From positions 62,001 through 126,000 of the forward strand of contig NZ_JAXIVS010000020.1 of NCBI RefSeq assembly GCF_034259325.1: 64,000 nucleotides of DNA, written 5' to 3'. The stretch is from Hyalangium ruber. Lineage in GTDB: Bacteria; Myxococcota; Myxococcia; Myxococcales; Myxococcaceae. The notes below the pieces were generated by a model. The model did no database searches, had not been told where the DNA came from, and saw only the letters and a program-made list of their open reading frames with translations. Of this stretch, positions 33,947 through 42,600 are shown in pieces. Each line of letters starts with the position of its first letter. Positions within the stretch are counted from its first letter, which is position 1. Position numbers and translations under genes: made by a program.

Positions 33947-35127
33947 TCGCCACCTCGCCCGAGAAGGGCCACCTCAACCCCATGGTGGGCGTCGTCCAGT
34001 GGCTGCGCCGCATGGGCCACACCGTGGGCTGGCTGTGCCTCCCCGAACCCTCGCCCCAGCTCGAGCAACTCGGCGTGGAGGTGCTCCACTTGCCCCACGC
34101 GGCCGCTCCCGCCGCGCCCATCGAGACTGGAGGCGAGGCCCTTGCCCGCCTCGTGCGCGATGAGGTGGCGCTGGGCCGGTGGATTCGAGGCCTGCTGATT
34201 GACGCCGCCCCCGCGCAGATCGCTCCCGTGCGCGAGGTGGTCCGCCGATTCAAGCCCGACGTCATGGCCCTGGATGGTATGCAGTACGCGGCCGTGCTCG
34301 CCGCCCATCTGGAGCAGGTACCTTGGGCCGGAGTGTCCTCCGCGCTCACGTTGCTGGAGCCCGAGATCGACCTGGCCCTGCTGCGCAATGTGCGAGCCCT
34401 CGCCGCGGACCGCGACGCGCTGTTCGCCTCCCACGGTTTTCCCGCCCGGTTCCGCACCTGTGAGTGCCTCTCGCCCCGCCTCAACACCCTCTTCGCCACC
34501 GAGACCTTCGTGGGCCCTGAGGCGCGCATCCCGCCCGCCACGTACCTCGTGGGCCCGTCCCTGCCGCCCGAGGCCCGGGGTGACGAGGTGGACTTCCCCT
34601 GGGAGCGGCTGGGCACCCGGCCCGTGGTGTACGTCTCCTTTGGCAGTCAGATCTCCTGGCAGCCCGACCTCTTCCGCCTCATCGCCGAGGCCACCGCGCC
34701 GCTCGGAGTGACGCTCGTGCTCAGCGCCGGAGAGCTGGCGGAAAACACCGACTTCCTCCGCTCGCTGCCGGGAGAGGTAGTCGCCGTGCCGTACGCGCCC
34801 CAGCGGCAGCTACTGCCCCGCGTCTCCGCCTTCGTCACCCACGGCGGAGCCAACTCCGTCATGGAGGCGCTCACCGAGGGCGTGCCGCTCCTGCTGCTGC
34901 CCATCTGCAACGACCAGCCCGTGCAGGCCCACTTCCTCACGAAGGCCGGCGCGGGTCTCGCGCTGGACCCACGCACCCTGACCGTGGAGGACTGCCGCGC
35001 CGCGCTCACCCGCCTGCTGGAGCCGGGCACACCGTTGCGCGCGAAGGTGGCGGAGATCTCTGCCTCCTACCGGGCCCGCGATGGCGCGAAGGAGTGCGCC
35101 GAACGCATCGCCGGACTCGCCCCATGA
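33931..35127 (+). CDS. UGT/MGT-type glycosyltransferase
   Basis: 398-residue GT-B fold glycosyltransferase (GT1 family). It opens MSRILIATSPEKGHLNPMVG, the usual acceptor-domain start. The donor-binding signature THGGANSVMEAL through the GVPLLLLPICNDQPVQA block lies near residues 305-335. Members transfer a sugar from a nucleotide donor to natural products. The ATG at 33931 overlaps the upstream gene by 16 nt and the stop overlaps the next start by 4 nt (ATGA), so these three genes are one operon. Confidence 0.9.
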   Translation: MSRILIATSPEKGHLNPMVGVVQWLRRMGHTVGWLCLPEPSPQLEQLGVEVLHLPHAAAPAAPIETGGEALARLVRDEVALGRWIRGLLIDAAPAQIAPVREVVRRFKPDVMALDGMQYAAVLAAHLEQVPWAGVSSALTLLEPEIDLALLRNVRALAADRDALFASHGFPARFRTCECLSPRLNTLFATETFVGPEARIPPATYLVGPSLPPEARGDEVDFPWERLGTRPVVYVSFGSQISWQPDLFRLIAEATAPLGVTLVLSAGELAENTDFLRSLPGEVVAVPYAPQRQLLPRVSAFVTHGGANSVMEALTEGVPLLLLPICNDQPVQAHFLTKAGAGLALDPRTLTVEDCRAALTRLLEPGTPLRAKVAEISASYRARDGAKECAERIAGLAP

Positions 35128-35981
35128 GCGTGTCGGGCTGGGACGTCCAGCGCTACCGGCCCACCGGTGTCACGCCTCTGGAGGTCTGGAACCTCCCGGT
35201 CTCCGGACACGAGCTGTGGGAGCTGCTGGGCACCCCTCGCATGGAGTCGGACCGGCGGCACGGAATGTCGGAGGAGCTGGTCGTCGCGCGCCAATGCCTG
35301 ACGCTCATCGAAGCGCTCCAGTTGCTGCTCTCGGAGCACCGCGTGGATGCGGTGTACCTGACCGGAGGAATCGCCGCCTTGGAGGGCATTACCTCCGCGC
35401 GAGAGGTGCTCGCCAACTCACTGCCGTGCCCCGTGTACATCGCCCAGGGGCCGCGCTTCGCCTCCGTGCGTGCCGGGTTGCAGCTCCTGGAGGACCTGCG
35501 ACCCACGAGCCCGCTCTGCGTGGACGTGGGCCAGACGAGTATCAAATGCGCGAGCCGCACGCGGCTCCACGTCTTCGAGCGCGACACGACGGTGCTGCCC
35601 CGGCTCTTCATCGGAATGCCGCGCCCGGCGGACGGACACCATGTGACTTCGGCGGTCCGCTTCATCGCCGGGGCGCTGCACACCACCGCCCTGGGGCTCG
35701 TCCCACCCGTGGATGCGATCTGCCTCGCCCTGCCCTCTCCGGTGGATGACGCGCTCGTCCCGGGAGGCTGCACCTACGGCTGGGAAGAGCACGCCTCGCT
35801 GGTCATGGACATCCTTGACGCCGCGAAGCTCACGGCGCCCAGGTGTACCGTGCGGGTCCTCAACGACGCGGAGCTGGCCGCGGAGGCAGCCCGGAATGAT
35901 TCCCGCGTCACGGGCCAGCGCGTGCTGTGCCTCACGCTCGGCTTCGGCCCGGGAGGCGCGCTGCTCGAGCGTGGAGGCTGA
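35124..35981 (+). CDS. ROK/actin-fold kinase-like protein with apparently permuted motif order
   Basis: 285 residues. Actin-fold ATPase motifs are seen: phosphate-1-like CVDVGQTSIK (132-141), a hexokinase-type ND at 247-248 in VLNDAEL, and phosphate-2-like TLGFGPGGALL (271-281). Unusually, a block resembling the C-terminal adenosine-binding element of such ATPases, YLTGGIAALEG through RFASVRAGLQLL (78-122), lies before phosphate 1. This suggests circular permutation or a composite. A sugar-kinase role would fit next to a glycosyltransferase. Start overlaps the GT stop (ATGA). Confidence 0.65.
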   Translation: MSVSGWDVQRYRPTGVTPLEVWNLPVSGHELWELLGTPRMESDRRHGMSEELVVARQCLTLIEALQLLLSEHRVDAVYLTGGIAALEGITSAREVLANSLPCPVYIAQGPRFASVRAGLQLLEDLRPTSPLCVDVGQTSIKCASRTRLHVFERDTTVLPRLFIGMPRPADGHHVTSAVRFIAGALHTTALGLVPPVDAICLALPSPVDDALVPGGCTYGWEEHASLVMDILDAAKLTAPRCTVRVLNDAELAAEAARNDSRVTGQRVLCLTLGFGPGGALLERGG

Positions 35982-36069
35982 GCCCGACTGTTCGCTAGTG
36001 GAGCCCCCGCCTTCCACTTTCCGGATCAAGGCTTAGCTTTGCGCCGCCAAGGACTACGGGAGCGTGCGC

Positions 36070-38316
36070 ATGCGGCGGCAGATCTGGGTCATGGTCCTGC
36101 TGGGGATGTGGCTGGGCTGTAGCCGTGGCACGATGGAGGAGATACCCCCTCCTGTCCCCGCGCCCCAGCCTGAGACTCCCGCGACGTGTACGCCCACCAC
36201 CTGCGCCGTGCTGGGCAGAAACTGCGGAGAGGCTCCCGACGGCTGCGGAGGAACGCTCCAGTGCGGCGACTGCTCCCAGCCCCAGGCGTGCGTGCCCACG
36301 GCCTGCGCCGAGTACGGGGGCAACGCGTGTGGCCTCATCTCCGATGGCTGCGGGAGGCAGGTGCAATGCGGTACCTGCTCCGGAGACGCGGTGTGCGGCG
36401 GCATCGGCATCCCCAACCTGTGCGCCATCCCGCCCCAGCTTGCCTCATGCACCGAGGTTCGGGGAGGCAAGGCGCTGGAGCCCGTGGGAGGAGGCATCCA
36501 GGGCCTGCGCCAATGCCAGGGCAACGGGTGGTGCGCGAACAACAGCTACATGGGCGCGCGGCTCGAGGATCTCTGGGGCTTCTCCGAGGACGATGTATGG
36601 GCCGTCGGGAGCATGGTGCGCGGCGTCGCCCTGCACTGGAACGGGACAGCCTGGACCCAGGTGGCGCTGCCCTCGCCCTCGGCCCTGCGAGGCGTCTGGG
36701 GAGCCTCGCCGAGGGACGTGTGGGCCGTGGGAGCGCAGGGCACGGTGCTCCGGTGGAACGGCACCGAGTGGCGACGCATCCCCGCTCCGACCTCCGAGCA
36801 CCTGACGGCCGTGTCCGGGACCTCCGCCAACGATGTCTGGCTGGTGGGCCTCGGGGTTGCCCTCCACTGGGACGGAGTGGCGCTGCGCGAGACGCCAGGC
36901 TGGACGCCCGTCCAAATCGATCCCAACGAAGAATCCCCTCCGAGCCGGATGAGCGTCTGGGCCCTCTCCGCGACAGACGTGGTGGCCGCGGGAGGGCGCG
37001 TCTGCCAGCGCTGGAACGGAGAGACCTGGAGCACGACGGAGTGCGGCCTGCGGCGGGCCACGGATGTGTGGGCCAGTGGTCCCGATGACATCTGGGTCGT
37101 GGGGGAATACTTCCAGGGCTTCGACTCCTACTCCGAGCGGGCACACTGGGACGGACAGCAGTGGACCACGGAGTCCTTCTCGAGCTTCCACAACCTCGAC
37201 TTCGAGCGCTTCCGCTCGCTGTGGGGCTCCGCCCGAGACGATGTCTGGCTCAACGGCACCTGGCACTTCGATGGGCGGAAGTGGAACCGCATCTGCCGAG
37301 GCACCGACCTGGGAGCCCTCTGGGGAACATCCTCCGGCCGCCTCTTCGGGGTGAAGGAGGGCCAAGGGCTCACGAGCTTCGACGGACAGGGATGGACCTT
37401 CCAGGCAGGGACCCACTTCCTCCACCCCTCCTTCGGCCGGGCGGACTCGGGGAGCGGCTGGGGAATCGGCTCCAGCGGCGCCCTCATCCAGTACGAAGGG
37501 CAACGCTGGAGCCGGCGCCCCGGTCCGGACGGAAGCAGCGAGTCCCATACGTTCTACGCTCCCTTCGGCACCTCGCCGGACGATGCCTGGGCCATCTCCA
37601 ATAGCCGCGCGCTCTTCCGCTGGAACGGCCAGCAGTGGGTCGCCTCCGGGCCGGGTTCCAACATTGGAATCCACATGGGCTGGGCCCTGAGCCCCACGGA
37701 TGCCTTCGTCGTGGGCGGCGGCTCCCACCGCTGGAGCATGTGGCGCTGGAACGGGCAGACCTGGAACCCGATGGACATCAACCTGGGTCAGGATGAGCTG
37801 CTCGAGCTGTGGGGCAGCGGCCCGGATGACGTCTGGGCCGTGGGATGGCGCGCACCGCCGGGAGGAACCTCGTGTGCAGGCTGCGCCGACTCCATCGGTG
37901 TCATCTGGCACTGGGATGGCCAGCAGTGGACGCGGGTGTACGAGCAGGCCGGGCACTACTTCAAGCGCGTGTTCGGCACGTCCCGCTCGAACGTCTGGGT
38001 GCTGGACTTCCGCAACGGCAGCCCCACCACGGCGTGGGCGCTGCGCTGGAATGGCAGCACCTTCGAGCGCACCGGCGAGTTCAACGACACCTCCTACGTC
38101 GAGCACCTCGCCGGCACGGGCCCGGGGGACATGTGGGTCGCGGCGGGGATGACACCGGACTTCCGCACGCGCCTGTACCACTTCGACGGGCAGCGCTGGA
38201 GCGAGCAGGATCCCCTGCCCGGGCGCATCCGCGACATGGGCGCCATTCCCGGGCAGGTCACCTTCGCCACGACGGAGGACGGCATCCTCTACGAACGCCG
38301 CTTCCAGCCCCAATAG
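36070..38316 (+). CDS. Lipoprotein with DVWAVG/WNG propeller repeats
   Basis: 748 residues from the ATG at 36070 (a GTG at 36064 is possible). The signal peptide ends at lipobox MWLGC (Cys near residue 18). A Cys-rich region (about 35-150) with CGDC, CGTC and CGG patterns precedes roughly twelve repeats of about 45 residues with the signature DVWAVG...WNGxxW, which form beta-propeller-like blades. Such proteins are common on myxobacterial surfaces and likely bind polysaccharide or act in adhesion; no enzyme motif was seen. It ends 3 nt before the convergent thiolase gene. Confidence 0.82.
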   Translation: MRRQIWVMVLLGMWLGCSRGTMEEIPPPVPAPQPETPATCTPTTCAVLGRNCGEAPDGCGGTLQCGDCSQPQACVPTACAEYGGNACGLISDGCGRQVQCGTCSGDAVCGGIGIPNLCAIPPQLASCTEVRGGKALEPVGGGIQGLRQCQGNGWCANNSYMGARLEDLWGFSEDDVWAVGSMVRGVALHWNGTAWTQVALPSPSALRGVWGASPRDVWAVGAQGTVLRWNGTEWRRIPAPTSEHLTAVSGTSANDVWLVGLGVALHWDGVALRETPGWTPVQIDPNEESPPSRMSVWALSATDVVAAGGRVCQRWNGETWSTTECGLRRATDVWASGPDDIWVVGEYFQGFDSYSERAHWDGQQWTTESFSSFHNLDFERFRSLWGSARDDVWLNGTWHFDGRKWNRICRGTDLGALWGTSSGRLFGVKEGQGLTSFDGQGWTFQAGTHFLHPSFGRADSGSGWGIGSSGALIQYEGQRWSRRPGPDGSSESHTFYAPFGTSPDDAWAISNSRALFRWNGQQWVASGPGSNIGIHMGWALSPTDAFVVGGGSHRWSMWRWNGQTWNPMDINLGQDELLELWGSGPDDVWAVGWRAPPGGTSCAGCADSIGVIWHWDGQQWTRVYEQAGHYFKRVFGTSRSNVWVLDFRNGSPTTAWALRWNGSTFERTGEFNDTSYVEHLAGTGPGDMWVAAGMTPDFRTRLYHFDGQRWSEQDPLPGRIRDMGAIPGQVTFATTEDGILYERRFQPQ

Positions 38317-38319
38317 GGC

Positions 38320-39498
38320 TCAGTCGCGGCGGTAGAGCGTCATGACGCAGGCGCCGCCCAGCCCCAGGTTGTGCTGGAGGGCGACACGCGCGTCCTCCAC
38401 CTGGCGCTGCTCGGCCTGGCCCCGGAGCTGCCACACCAGCTCGGTACACTGGGCCAGCCCCGTGGCACCCAGCGGGTGGCCCTTGGAGAGCAGCCCGCCC
38501 GAGGGGTTGGTGACGAACTTGCCGCCGAAGGTGTTGTCCCCGTCCCAGATGAACTTCTCGGCCTCGCCCTCCTTGCACAGGCCGATCGCCTCGTAGGTGA
38601 GCAGCTCGTTGGCGGTGAAGCAGTCGTGCAGCTCCACCACGTCCACATCCTCGGGGCCCACTCCGGCGCGCTCGTAGAGCCCCCGGGCCGCCTTCGCCGA
38701 CATGTCGTAGCCGATCATCTTGATCATGCTGTCCCCGAAGCTCGAGGGCAGATCGGTCGCCATGGTCTGCGCGGCGATGTACACCGGCCGGTTGATTCCG
38801 TGCTTGCGGGCGAACTCGTCCGAGCACAGCACCGCCGCCGCGGCGCCGCAGGTGGGCGGGCAGCACTGGTAACGCGTCAGCGGATCGAAGACCTCTTCCG
38901 AGGCGAGGATCTCCTCCACGGTGAGCGGCTGGCTGAAGAGTGCGTAGGGGTTCTTCGAGGCGTGCTTGCGCGCCTTCTCGGCGATCTTCGCGAACGTCTC
39001 CCGCTTGGTGCCGTACTTCCAACGGTACTCGCGGCCCGCGCCGCCGAACATCTGCGCCGTGAGGGGCCCCTTGGCGAAGCCCTGGGTGCGGCTCATCACA
39101 TCCGCGTGCTTCTCGATGGGGTTGGCCCGGTCATCGAACTTCGAGCCCAGGGCGCCCTTCTCCATCTTCTCGAAGCCCAGCGCCAACACGCACTCGGCCA
39201 GGCCGCCTTCAATCGCCTGCCGCGCCAGGAACAGCGCGGTAGAGCCCGTGGAGCAGTTGTTGTTGACGTTGATGACGGGGATGCCCGTCATGCCCAGCCC
39301 GTACACGGCGCGCTGGCCGCAGGTGCTGTCGCCGTAGACGTAGCCGACGAAGGCCTGCTCGATCTCGTCGTAGCGCACGCCCGCGTCCTGCAGCGCCGCC
39401 TGGCCCGCCTTGGCCGCCATCACGTCGTATTCCTCGCTCGCCCCCGGCTTGGCGAACTTGATCATCCCGACACCAGCGACATTGACTCGACGACCCAT
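38320..39498 (-). CDS. SCPx-type thiolase / lipid-transfer protein
   Basis: 392 residues of the thiolase superfamily. The nucleophile Cys is in [12 protein letters not shown] near residue 82, the active-site [11 protein letters not shown] lies near 345, and the C-terminal GGACVMTL carries the second Cys position. This pattern is that of the sterol-carrier-protein X thiolase (lipid-transfer protein) group, which cleaves branched or steroid side-chain 3-ketoacyl-CoAs. It follows the MFE-2-like gene by 30 nt on the same strand, so both should act in one beta-oxidation-like route. Confidence 0.88.
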   Translation of the reverse strand: MGRRVNVAGVGMIKFAKPGASEEYDVMAAKAGQAALQDAGVRYDEIEQAFVGYVYGDSTCGQRAVYGLGMTGIPVINVNNNCSTGSTALFLARQAIEGGLAECVLALGFEKMEKGALGSKFDDRANPIEKHADVMSRTQGFAKGPLTAQMFGGAGREYRWKYGTKRETFAKIAEKARKHASKNPYALFSQPLTVEEILASEEVFDPLTRYQCCPPTCGAAAAVLCSDEFARKHGINRPVYIAAQTMATDLPSSFGDSMIKMIGYDMSAKAARGLYERAGVGPEDVDVVELHDCFTANELLTYEAIGLCKEGEAEKFIWDGDNTFGGKFVTNPSGGLLSKGHPLGATGLAQCTELVWQLRGQAEQRQVEDARVALQHNLGLGGACVMTLYRRD

Positions 39499-39528
39499 CG
39501 CTCGTCTCCCTTGCTTCCTAGAGGTGCG

Positions 39529-42123
39529 TCACACCAGGTTCTTGAGGAACCCCAGCCGCTGAGCGACACGGGTGTCGCCATCGACGCGCAGCTTACCCTT
39601 CATGTACAGCTCCCTGGCAGACTCGGGAGCCTTGACCAGCGCCAGCAGCTCCTCGTCCGCCAGCGTCAGTGTGGCCGCGGGCTCGGCCACGGTCCCCTGC
39701 TTCACCGAGCCCGGGGCGGTACGCAGATCCACCACCCAGGCCCCCTCGGGCGAGGTGAGCTTGAACTGGAGCAGCGCCCCAACTCCCGCCGCTTGATCCG
39801 GGCTCTTGGCCAGACGCTCCTGGAGCGCCTGGAAGATGGCGGGAGCGGAGGCCGCGCCCATGTTCGGAGCCTCACCCGCCGGCTTGCTCGATACCGGAGC
39901 AGGCGCGGCGGAGGCAGAGGCCTCCTTGGGATCGATCTTCTGGAGGAAGTTGAGCTTCTGCGACGCCATCACGTTGCCGGCGATCTTCAGCTTGCCGCCG
40001 AAGTAGAGCTTCTGGGGATCGGCCTTCCCGGAGGTCATCGCCAGGAAGTCGGCATCGGTCAGCTCCAGCGTGCAGTCGGCCTTGCCCACCGCGCCCTGCG
40101 TCACGCTGCCCTGCCCGTTCTTGAGATCCAGCGTCCAGGCGCTGTCCGGCTGGGTGAGCTTGAAGAGGTAGACGTGAGCCACCTTGCCCACCAGCTCCGG
40201 GTGCTTGTCCACGTGGCTCCGGATGGCGGCGAACACCTGCGCGCTGGCGCTGCCCTGTCCGGACGCGGCGGCGGGCTTGGACTCAGCGGCGGCCTGAGGC
40301 GCGGGAGCGGCCTTGGGCAGCTCCGTGTGCAGCTCGATGGCGGCATTGCTGATCACCACCTTGTCGCGCTCGAGCACCCGGCACCGGAAGACGATCCGGG
40401 TGGGCGACTCACGCCACATCTCCGTGCGCAGCGTCTCGCCGGGGAACACGGACTCGGCGAAGCGGACCTTGATGCTCTTGAAGAAGCGGGCGTCGCCCTC
40501 GCGGAAGGCCTTGAGCACGTGGCGCGCCGCGTGGCCGAAGGTACACAGCCCGTGGAGAATGGGCTTGGGGAAGCCGAACGCGCTGGCGAACGAGGGATCC
40601 GCGTGCAGCGGGTTCCAGTCTCCCGACAGCCGATAGAGGAGCGCCTGGTTCTCGTTCGTCTTCTCGGTGATGACCTCGTCCGGCGCGCGCTCCGGCGGCA
40701 CGTTGATGTCGCTGGAGGGCCCTCGGTCCCCACCCCAGCCGCCAGCGCCGCGCACGAACACCGTCAGCTCGTTGCGGACCAGCTCCTCGCCCGTGTCCGC
40801 GTTGAAGGTGCGGATGTCGGTGACGACCAGGGCGTTCTTGCCCTTGTCGAAGATGTCCTTGATGCGCCCCTTGTGGCGCAGCTTCGCGTGCGGAGGCAGC
40901 GGCCGCAGCAGCTCCGTGTACTGCTCGCCGTGCAGCACGCGGTCCAGCCCGTAGTTCAACCCGGGGGCCTGCTTGCCCTCGGCCATGAGCTTGAGCACGG
41001 AGTTCACCGCGGGGATGACCGCGTAGGTGGGCAGGGGCATGAAGCCCTCGCCGTGGTTCTCGTAGACGTAGCGCAGCTCCTTGGCGTCCAGCGGATCGCG
41101 CGCCGCGCCCACACCCAGCGCATACAGGGCCAGGTCCCGCTCGTCATACGCGGACGTGGTGGGCGGGAACTCGTAGCCCAGCGCCGCGTCGACATCGATG
41201 AGCTCGTTGCCTCCCCGGCTCTTGGAGCCGAGGTTGTCCATCACCGGCTGCATCGCCGAGGTGACGTCCTCCGGGTAGGTGGCCTTCTCGAAATCGGTGA
41301 TGCGCTGCCAGGAGCCCTGGACGAGGTCGGGCGTGACGTTGCGCCCCAGCTTGAAGCTCACGCCCTCGGTGCGCTGCCAGCGCAGCTTCGCCATGAAGCC
41401 GCCGCCTACCTCGAACAGTCCGCCGTTCTCCTGGCAGCTCTCGTGGGCCAGCACCGCCACCAGGGGGCTGACGTACTCGGGCTTGAGGGCCTCGGTCACC
41501 TCCTTGGGGAGGATCGTCTCGGTGAGCCGCGAGCCGGCAATGGGAGCGATGACATTGACGAGGATGTTCTTCTTGCTGCCCTCGGCGGCCAGCGTGCGGG
41601 CAAAGCCCACGAGCCCCAGCTTCGCCATGCTGTAGTTGGCCTGGCCGAAGTTGCCGTAGATGCCCGCGGCCGAGGAGGTGAAGAGCACGCGCCCATAACC
41701 CGCCTCGCGCATGTGGGGCCAGGCGGCGTGGGTGACGCGGAAGGCGCCAAGCAGGTGGACGCGGTAGATGAGCTCCCAGTCCTGCTCGCTCATCTTGTGG
41801 AAGCTGGTGTCGCGCAGGATGCCGGCGTTGTTGATGACGATGTCCACGCGCTTGAAGTGGTCGAGCGCGGCCTGGACGATCTTGGCGCCCTCCTCCACCG
41901 AGTCGTAGTTGGCCACCGCCTCGCCGCCGGCCGCCTTGATCTCGGCCACCACCTTGTCGGCAGCCTCCGAGCTCTTGCCCCCGCCCGTGGAAGAGCCTCC
42001 GAGATCATTCACCACGACCTTGGCGCCACGGCTGGCAAGCAGCAGCGCGTGGGACCGGCCCAGCCCCTGGCCAGCACCGGTGACGATTGCGACCCTTCCA
42101 TCGAAGCGAAGCTCGTTGGCCAT
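39529..42123 (-). CDS. Multifunctional enzyme type 2-like (SDR + hydratase 2 + two SCP2 domains)
   Basis: 864 residues in four modules. Residues about 5-300: short-chain dehydrogenase with TGAGQGLGRSH and the active-site YSMAK. About 310-610: hot-dog-fold enoyl-CoA hydratase 2, with the signature SGDWNPLHADP near 500. About 635-735 and 755-864: two SCP2 lipid-transfer domains. The order matches peroxisomal MFE-2 (HSD17B4), with an extra SCP2 copy. It would hydrate 2-enoyl-CoA and oxidise the 3R-hydroxyacyl-CoA. The ATG at 42123 has a GGGAGACG ribosome site. Substrate could be branched-chain or sterol-derived acyl-CoA. Confidence 0.9.
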   Translation of the reverse strand: MANELRFDGRVAIVTGAGQGLGRSHALLLASRGAKVVVNDLGGSSTGGGKSSEAADKVVAEIKAAGGEAVANYDSVEEGAKIVQAALDHFKRVDIVINNAGILRDTSFHKMSEQDWELIYRVHLLGAFRVTHAAWPHMREAGYGRVLFTSSAAGIYGNFGQANYSMAKLGLVGFARTLAAEGSKKNILVNVIAPIAGSRLTETILPKEVTEALKPEYVSPLVAVLAHESCQENGGLFEVGGGFMAKLRWQRTEGVSFKLGRNVTPDLVQGSWQRITDFEKATYPEDVTSAMQPVMDNLGSKSRGGNELIDVDAALGYEFPPTTSAYDERDLALYALGVGAARDPLDAKELRYVYENHGEGFMPLPTYAVIPAVNSVLKLMAEGKQAPGLNYGLDRVLHGEQYTELLRPLPPHAKLRHKGRIKDIFDKGKNALVVTDIRTFNADTGEELVRNELTVFVRGAGGWGGDRGPSSDINVPPERAPDEVITEKTNENQALLYRLSGDWNPLHADPSFASAFGFPKPILHGLCTFGHAARHVLKAFREGDARFFKSIKVRFAESVFPGETLRTEMWRESPTRIVFRCRVLERDKVVISNAAIELHTELPKAAPAPQAAAESKPAAASGQGSASAQVFAAIRSHVDKHPELVGKVAHVYLFKLTQPDSAWTLDLKNGQGSVTQGAVGKADCTLELTDADFLAMTSGKADPQKLYFGGKLKIAGNVMASQKLNFLQKIDPKEASASAAPAPVSSKPAGEAPNMGAASAPAIFQALQERLAKSPDQAAGVGALLQFKLTSPEGAWVVDLRTAPGSVKQGTVAEPAATLTLADEELLALVKAPESARELYMKGKLRVDGDTRVAQRLGFLKNLV

Positions 42124-42189
42124 TGCGTCTCCCGTTGGAACGTCCATGCGTTCTGACAGCGCACTGGCCCAGCGTCAACGGGGGGTTGA

Positions 42190-42600
42190 TTCTGGAATCA
42201 GGCGGCGTTCCTCCTTCGCGAATTTCACGCGGAGTGCGGAATCTCTCCCTGTACGCCGACCCATCTCGACGCCTCCAGTGTCACCCGTCAGGGCTCGGAA
42301 ACGCCCGTAATCAGGCGGCGGGTCCCAGATATCTGGGAGTGAAGCCACACGCAGCCGACTGCGCGGCTGGTCCCAGATATCTGGGAGTGAAGCCACATCC
42401 TGGCCGGCTGCACGGCTGGTCCTGGATATCCAGGAGTGGAGGCACACCGCGCTGACTGCACGGCTGGTCCTAGATATCTGGGAGTGAAGGCACATCCTGG
42501 CCGGCTGCGCGGCTGGTACCGGTCATCCAGGAGTGGGCGGCTGGTACCGGTCAACCGGGACTGGACGGCTGGCGGCGATTCCTGCTTCGCGCCTTTCTGG
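42190..42600. repeat. Tandem 48/49-bp repeat array with palindromic cores
   Basis: Fills most of the 477-nt gap between the MFE-2-like and kinase genes. Palindromic 14-mers sit at 42324, 42372, 42421 and 42469 (spacing 48, 49, 48), a degenerate fifth copy at 42518 and a partial sixth 28 nt on. Cores are CCCAGATATCTGGG (twice), CCTGGATATCCAGG and CCTAGATATCTGGG. The third copy changed both arms together, so pairing is kept; the fourth forms a T-G pair. Similar flanking sequences occur at 42201-42226 and 42571-42597. No coding sense. Confidence 0.8.

Noticed and set aside
30506-35981. Lasso peptide cluster
   Set aside because: The Asn-synthetase-like gene fits a cyclase, but there is no transglutaminase-like protease, RRE protein or precursor peptide next to it.
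36186-37088. Alternative-frame reading in the DVWAVG lipoprotein gene
   Set aside because: No signal peptide or repeats; the overlapping frame has a full lipoprotein signal and clear blades.
38371-42156. Very long open frame (over 1200 codons) antisense to the thiolase and MFE-2-like genes
   Set aside because: GC-rich third positions make the antisense frame open. It is His/Arg/Ala/Gly rich with no domain, while the minus strand encodes recognised enzymes.
42320-42560. CRISPR array
   Set aside because: Repeat spacing is 48/49 nt but the intervening sequence is itself repeated, so there are no unique spacers, and no cas genes lie nearby.
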